Shown here in pieces: positions 59,580-64,000 of a stretch of DNA of 64,000 nucleotides. Source of the DNA: G964291335 sp964291335 (lineage in GTDB: Bacteria; Chloroflexota; Dehalococcoidia; Lucifugimonadales; UBA3495); NCBI GenBank assembly GCA_964291335.2, contig OZ219749.1, positions 227,721-291,720 of the forward strand. Direction: 5' to 3'. The number at the start of each line of letters is the position of its first letter. The first letter of the stretch is position 1. The position numbers were made by a program, and so were the translations under genes. The notes below the pieces were generated by a model that ran no database searches, was not told the origin of the DNA, and worked only from the letters and a program-made list of their open reading frames with translations.

Positions 59580-61184
59580 TCAGAGAATTGACTTGGGAAG
59601 TCGGCGGCGGAAGCGCGCCTGGGCGATCGATTCGGAGGCTTCGCCGGCAGTCAGGTTGGGGGGAACCATCGGTTCGTCCGGGTGTAAGGTCAGCCACTGA
59701 TCGCGCTGTTTGGGAGTGGCCGGCTTTTGACGCCAGGCTGCTCGGCGTTCCAGTCTGGGCGCCTGCTGGCCCATAGCCGCTCTGACCAGGTTGATGGCTT
59801 CATTTTCGGATGCGGCCAGACTCTGGTTTTTTGTGATCGGGCTGATGCCGCTTCGGTTGAGGGTAATGCGGGTAACGCGGTAGCGGTAGTCCGGAGTCGG
59901 TTCAACGGTGATGAACCGGTCGGCCCGGTTCTCGCCCGGGCTGAGGGGCAATGCGATCAGGGGTTTGCCCGGGTAGGGTTGAAACCAGCAGTAGTCGATT
60001 TTCAGTTGGCCCAGGCGGGATATTTTCTGGGGGAATCCGGTGGCGAGCCGCCGGAGTTCTTCCGGCGGCGCTTTCGGACTTCGTTCTTTGGGAGTATGGG
60101 CCCCGGGGTACTGGGGCGTGTCCAGCCGCCAGTAGTGGATGATGTCGTCCATGTCGGAACGCTGGGTATAGTCGATTACCAGGCAGTCCTTTTTGCCGGG
60201 GAAGTTCCGTAGCCCCCTGCCGATCATCTGAATGATGGTGCTTTCGGACGCCGTGCTGCGTCCGATGATGATGCAGTCCACGTAGGGCAGGTCGGTTCCT
60301 TCGGTAAGGGAGAGATAGTTGATCAGGACGGTGGGGCCGCTGGCTGCCTTGAAGTGGGTCAGGGCCGCCTCCCTTTGCCGGTCGGGGATGGACTGGTTGA
60401 TCGTGTCGGTCTGGATACCGTCCTTCCGCAGCAGGCGGTTCGTGTTCTGCATGACCTGCCTGGGCGGTTTGGTGGCCGTCTGGGTGACGTAGAGCAATAT
60501 TCGCCGGCGGTTGCCGGCAATCGCGTAGCGTATTGCCTGCCGGTAGATCTGCTCCGGGTTTTCCGCCTGGTTGATCGGCTGGGGCATCCCGCTGCGGTCC
60601 TGCAGGACCGGGGACAGAATCCGGGCCGGACACAGGTAACCCTGTTCAATCAGGAACCGGGGGGTTATCGGCCGGATGATCTGCTCAAAGGGCGTCGGGG
60701 ACAGGGGTTCCCGGTCCTGCCGGAAGGGAGTAGCGGAGAATCCGATCAGCTTGTGGAACTGGAGCCGGCTGATGGTGTTCAGCCAGCTGGGAGCGACGGC
60801 GTGGTGGGCTTCGTCTACAATGAATGTGTCGTAGGCTTTATGAGGGGGGAGTTCCTCGCCGGCGATGGTGTCCTGGGCAATAATGGTAAAAGGTTTGCTC
60901 CAGTCCCGGTTCTGTTTCCAGACGATGCCGGGGTGTTGTCCGGTCTGTCTGAGGATTGCCTGTTCCGACTGTTTGATCAGTTCCTGGCGGTGTACCAGCA
61001 AGGCTGCGGAGCCGCCCCGTTCCAGGATACGGGCAGCCAGTTCCGCCAGCATAATGGTTTTGCCGGCGCCGGTGGGCGCGGTAATCAGGAGGGAATCCTG
61101 CTCTTTCAGGATGTCGTTGGTCTGTTGAATAATCCTGATCTGGTAGTCCCGGAGGGGCAGGGGTGTTTGCTGTGTTGGTTTCAA
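59580..61184 (-). CDS. SF2 DEAD/DEAH-box helicase
   Basis: 534 residues. It has motif I TAPTGAGKT (35-43), motif II VDEAHHAV, motif III FSATPFRQ, motif IV-V (PTVLINYLSLTEGTDLP) and motif VI IQMIGRGLRN. It belongs with the RecG/XPB/type I restriction-like SF2 helicases. The C-terminal ~140 residues are a Pro/Arg-rich extension without a nuclease motif. It lies between the SNase gene (24-base gap) and the anchored proteins. In this context it may remodel or process DNA entering or leaving the cell, but that is inference. Confidence 0.85.
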   Translation of the reverse strand: MKPTQQTPLPLRDYQIRIIQQTNDILKEQDSLLITAPTGAGKTIMLAELAARILERGGSAALLVHRQELIKQSEQAILRQTGQHPGIVWKQNRDWSKPFTIIAQDTIAGEELPPHKAYDTFIVDEAHHAVAPSWLNTISRLQFHKLIGFSATPFRQDREPLSPTPFEQIIRPITPRFLIEQGYLCPARILSPVLQDRSGMPQPINQAENPEQIYRQAIRYAIAGNRRRILLYVTQTATKPPRQVMQNTNRLLRKDGIQTDTINQSIPDRQREAALTHFKAASGPTVLINYLSLTEGTDLPYVDCIIIGRSTASESTIIQMIGRGLRNFPGKKDCLVIDYTQRSDMDDIIHYWRLDTPQYPGAHTPKERSPKAPPEELRRLATGFPQKISRLGQLKIDYCWFQPYPGKPLIALPLSPGENRADRFITVEPTPDYRYRVTRITLNRSGISPITKNQSLAASENEAINLVRAAMGQQAPRLERRAAWRQKPATPKQRDQWLTLHPDEPMVPPNLTAGEASESIAQARFRRRLPKSIL

Positions 61185-61207
61185 TGGCTGTTTGGCTGTT
61201 CGGTTGT

Positions 61208-61750
61208 TCAGTTAACGAGTTGGCCGTAAATCACCAGGGACAGAATGATCAGCCCGATAATGATAACGGTCAGGATTGGGGACAGTTTTCGGTTTTTCCT
61301 GGCCCGTTGCCGGCGCCGATAGTCGGTTGGATGTTCCAGCTTTCTCTGTTTCCATATTCCCTTGCGCTGGCTTTGCGCTTTGGCCTGGGCCAGTTCGTAC
61401 TTTGCCCGGTCGGCCGGTTTGAGCAGGTAGCAGTGGGCTTGGCCGTCGGCGACCATCCGGTAGTTGAAGGAATCGGCAGCGTTTTTGTCCGGATAGAGGA
61501 TGGCGACGGATCGGCCGTACTGGTCGGTGTCGATCAGTTCGATCCAGATACTGGAACGGCCGCCGACGAGCTTTTGCAGGTGTTTGGTGGACTGGGAGCC
61601 GTTTTTCTGGCTTTGTTCGGGAGCGTCGATGCCGTACAGCCTAAGGCGCTGGATGCTGCCGGAGCGCAGGAAGCCTCCGGTATTTACCTCGATGGTATCG
61701 CCGTCGATGATCCGGCCGATTCTGACTTTTGTCCGGGGCTGGCGGCTCAT
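61208..61750 (-). CDS. staphylococcal-nuclease-like protein with C-terminal membrane tail
   Basis: 180 residues. The ATG overlaps the helicase stop (ATGA). Residues 8-115 are an SNase domain: RIIDGDTIEV holds the Asp residues for calcium, RLRLYGIDAPEQ has the first catalytic Arg, and TDQYGRSVA has the second Arg. No signal peptide is seen. The last 25 residues (LTVIIIGLIILSLVIYGQL) form one membrane helix, so the nuclease would be tail-anchored with the catalytic domain in the cytoplasm. Most SNases are secreted or lipoproteins, so this topology is uncommon. A helicase precedes it and a helicase follows. Confidence 0.8.
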   Translation of the reverse strand: MSRQPRTKVRIGRIIDGDTIEVNTGGFLRSGSIQRLRLYGIDAPEQSQKNGSQSTKHLQKLVGGRSSIWIELIDTDQYGRSVAILYPDKNAADSFNYRMVADGQAHCYLLKPADRAKYELAQAKAQSQRKGIWKQRKLEHPTDYRRRQRARKNRKLSPILTVIIIGLIILSLVIYGQLVN

Positions 61751-63795
61751 ATTTCCTTGGCTTGGGGCGGCGCAGTTACCGAATACTGGTTGATGGTATC
61801 GCCCAGGGCATCGATAAAGCGGCAGGGTACCGCCTGCCGGTCGCTGCCGCTGCGGGTCGAGTAATAGTAGAACAGCCGGTTGGTAGCTCTGGTGGAAGCT
61901 ACATAGAAGATTCGCTGTTCCTGGTGCAGGGCTGAATCGTTGTTGCTTTCTTTGGCGCTTCGTTCTCCGGGCATGATATGGTCGGCGGCGTCGACCAGCC
62001 AGACGATTTTCCATTGCAGCCCTTTGGCGCCGTGAATGGTGGAAAGGGTAATGCCGTGCCTGGGGTCGAAGGGGTCGTCATTTTCCAGGCTGCGATACTG
62101 GTGATAGGGCGCGGTGGCGATCAGTTCCAGGAATCGGGCCAGGTATTCCCGGTTGGGTTCTCTTTCCAGTCTGGGGGTGCTTTGGGCCAATGCCAGCAGG
62201 CGGGCGACTTCCGGGTTGTCGATGATGTGGGGATTGTGCTGGGTTTGCTGGTAGATGGTTGCTGCCCGATGGCAGAGATCGTAGAGCAGTATATCTTCCC
62301 GGTTCAGCATTTCGCTGATTTCCAGCCAGGTGTTGATGCCGTTGATCAGATTGTTGTGAATGGGAGTTTCCGGTCGGTATTCTTCCAGCAGAGCCTGGGC
62401 CGATTCCACGGCGTTCACCTGGTGGTTGATCGCGTAGTTACGGATATTCCGGACCGTCTCGATGTTCAGTGAGCGGGGCTGCCCCGACTGGGTATAGCAG
62501 GCGGCCTGGGCAAAGCTCTTGACATCGGTCGGGTTGAGAATAGAGGCCATCAGGCTGGTGATGGCCCGGGCATAGCTCTGTTTTTCCCGGCGGTCGTCGC
62601 CCAGAGTGTGGAAAGGAATGTCCATGTTGGTGAGAGCGTATTCCAGCCGGTCGTTGGTCGTTTTCTGCCGGTAGATGCAGGCCATATCCTCCCAGGCGTA
62701 GCCCTCTTCAATCAGGTTGAGGGCGTGGTAAACCAGGTGGGTATCCATTGCTCTGGGGGATTGGTCGAAATGATAAAGCTCCGGTTTGGGGCCTTCGGGC
62801 CGGATGGCCCGCTGATGGTCGTGCTGCAGTCCTTTAAGTTGCGGGCTGGTAGTCAGGGTGGTAATCATCCGGGTCAGCGTGGCGCTGCTGCGGTGGTTCA
62901 CCTGCAGCAGGTGCTGGGTTACCTTCTCGTGGTCCAGGACGAACTGGCGGATCAGCTGAGGGTCGGCGTTGCGGAAGGCGTAGATTGACTGGTTGGGGTC
63001 GGCGGCGATGGTTACATATTGCTTGGCGCCGGAGATCAGTTTGATCAGCTCGTACTGAACCGGGGTGATGTCCTGATATTCGTCGATGAAAAGGTGTCGG
63101 GACCGGGAGTTCTTCCAGGTGGATTGCAGGGCAGGGTTAAGCTGCATGGCGCGGATGGCGCCGGGAATTAGATCGTCCAGGTCCATGGCGTTCTGACGGT
63201 GTTTTTCGGCTTCGTAGAGGTCGATGATGCTGTCCCAGCTGGGGTATCGGGCGGGGATCCGGTCGTTGCGGCGTCGTCCCAGATTATTGCTGTGCCAGTT
63301 CAGGATCTGGTCGATCTGGTCCGCGCCGATTTTCCGGATTCCGCCGGACTTCCGCTCCCGGGGGTTGGCGTTCTTTTCTTCCATTTCCCGGGTCATGGCG
63401 TCCAGCATTTCCTGGAGAACTTCGACCGACTGGATGCGGTCCCACAGAGTGAAGTGGGAGGCCAGGTTGATTTCTCTGGCGCCGGCGCGGCGCAGAAACT
63501 GACTGCAGTACATGTGAAAAGTGCCTACGAAGATATGGGGAGCGTGTTCGGCGGTATCGGTGCGTTTTTCGATGATGCGCCGGGTGTCTTCGGCGTTCCG
63601 GCTGCTGAAGCTTAAATAAGTTATGTGGTAGGGGGACACGCCGGATTGAATCAGCCGCGCGATGCGGGCGATCAGGGTATGGGTTTTGCCGGTGCCCGGC
63701 CCGCCCAGAATCACGGTGGGGCCGGGCGGTGACTCCACCGCCGCTCTTTGCAATGGGTCTAAAGCGGTTCTGGGTTGGCTCCGGACGGTGGTCAT
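61747..63795 (-). CDS. UvrD/Rep-family SF1 helicase
   Basis: 682 residues. AGGAGG stands 6 bases before the ATG. Motif Q/I (DPLQRAAVESPPGPTVILGG, then PGTGKT), motif Ia (ITYLSFSSRNAEDT), motif II (FIDEYQDITP), motif III (AADPNQSIYAFRNA), motif V-VI (LSTIHGAKGLQWKIVWL; YVASTRATNRLFYYY). It is slightly shorter than UvrD or PcrA (about 720). It unwinds DNA 3-prime to 5-prime and may help transfer or repair. First large gene of a long operon with the SNase and SF2 helicase. Confidence 0.9.
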   Translation of the reverse strand: MTTVRSQPRTALDPLQRAAVESPPGPTVILGGPGTGKTHTLIARIARLIQSGVSPYHITYLSFSSRNAEDTRRIIEKRTDTAEHAPHIFVGTFHMYCSQFLRRAGAREINLASHFTLWDRIQSVEVLQEMLDAMTREMEEKNANPRERKSGGIRKIGADQIDQILNWHSNNLGRRRNDRIPARYPSWDSIIDLYEAEKHRQNAMDLDDLIPGAIRAMQLNPALQSTWKNSRSRHLFIDEYQDITPVQYELIKLISGAKQYVTIAADPNQSIYAFRNADPQLIRQFVLDHEKVTQHLLQVNHRSSATLTRMITTLTTSPQLKGLQHDHQRAIRPEGPKPELYHFDQSPRAMDTHLVYHALNLIEEGYAWEDMACIYRQKTTNDRLEYALTNMDIPFHTLGDDRREKQSYARAITSLMASILNPTDVKSFAQAACYTQSGQPRSLNIETVRNIRNYAINHQVNAVESAQALLEEYRPETPIHNNLINGINTWLEISEMLNREDILLYDLCHRAATIYQQTQHNPHIIDNPEVARLLALAQSTPRLEREPNREYLARFLELIATAPYHQYRSLENDDPFDPRHGITLSTIHGAKGLQWKIVWLVDAADHIMPGERSAKESNNDSALHQEQRIFYVASTRATNRLFYYYSTRSGSDRQAVPCRFIDALGDTINQYSVTAPPQAKEI

Positions 63796-63809
63796 GGCGT
63801 CCTCCTGTT

Positions 63810-63977
63810 TCAGGTCAGGGAGACTTTGGCTGTCTTCCGGATCCGGTTAGTCTGCAGGCACTGGGCGCAGGTATGAATGCGATTGCCGTAATCGTCCTCG
63901 CCGTCCTGCGTCAGGTTGTGCCATGGCGCCTGGCAGTTCCAGCAGGATCCGTAGCGGTCGATGAATTCCTTTTCCAT
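63810..63977 (-). CDS. small zinc-finger protein (may extend past the window)
   Basis: From the ATG at 63977 there are 55 residues: CWNCQAPW and, 24 residues later, CAQCLQTN form a four-Cys zinc site, with a basic tail. The frame stays open to the end of the window, so the true start may lie beyond 64000. It ends 14 bases before the UvrD-like gene on the same strand and looks like part of that operon. Confidence 0.5.
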   Translation of the reverse strand: MEKEFIDRYGSCWNCQAPWHNLTQDGEDDYGNRIHTCAQCLQTNRIRKTAKVSLT

Positions 63978-64000
63978 CGGCGGACTTTCATCGCTGTTGT

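Overview
The window looks like accessory DNA of a GC-rich bacterium, possibly a large plasmid, an integrative element or a defence-rich genomic island. There are no ribosomal or core-metabolism genes. Several exported proteins carry long Thr/Pro linkers (TPTPTP type) after a signal peptide or membrane anchor. This is common in Chloroflexota surface proteins, so Chloroflexota is my best guess, but it is an inference only.

Layout. (1) 0.1-8.7 kb, minus strand: a tightly coupled three-gene operon (GHKL/MORC-type ATPase, unknown protein, PAPS-reductase-like fusion), with a 17-G tract breaking the ATPase frame. It is followed by a CoiA-like nuclease, small Cys-rich proteins and a frameshifted LRR lipoprotein. 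(2) 8.8-17.5 kb: three copies of a ~373-bp non-coding repeat flank a broken MNT-HEPN gene, a PaREP1/HEPN-like protein, a CBASS operon (patatin effector, CD-NTase, E2-like/SEC-C protein) and an orphan AAA+ ATPase. (3) 17.9-29.2 kb: DNA methyltransferases (one fused to HNH and interrupted by an amber codon), many small zinc-finger proteins, an AT-rich nucleotidyltransferase gene pair plus a remnant of it, two coiled-coil/nuclease-like paralogues and an intact MNT-HEPN fusion. (4) 29.4-34.6 kb, minus strand: C5 methyltransferase, Vsr endonuclease, a protein with two GHKL modules (MORC-like plus histidine kinase) and a receiver-domain protein. (5) 34.8-56.9 kb: a type IV secretion-like cluster in two blocks. 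The first holds a giant VirB6-like protein, a PrgI/VirB3-like protein and a VirB2-like protein. The second holds VirB4 and three exported proteins. Between them lies a cargo region: an N4-type restriction-modification pair, a HicB-like gene, an RpoD-family sigma factor, an unusual selC-like tRNA, a PIN toxin and an orphan specificity-domain protein. (6) 57-64 kb, minus strand: one long operon with UvrD-type helicase, tail-anchored SNase nuclease, SF2 helicase and membrane-anchored proteins. It converges on the VirB4 block at a strong terminator.

How it fits together. The VirB4/VirB6/PrgI/pilin set suggests an envelope-spanning DNA or protein transfer machine. No VirD4 coupling protein or relaxase is visible here. 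The helicase-nuclease operon could process DNA for it. The rest is mostly anti-phage or anti-plasmid material: CBASS, R-M, MORC-type systems and toxin-antitoxin-like pairs.

Caution. Many genes carry single-base frameshifts at short homopolymers (near 3.53, 7.84, 11.11, 11.48 and 45.35 kb), and two carry Trp-to-stop changes. Either this accessory DNA is decaying or phase-variable, or the assembly has residual homopolymer errors. Reads would decide.
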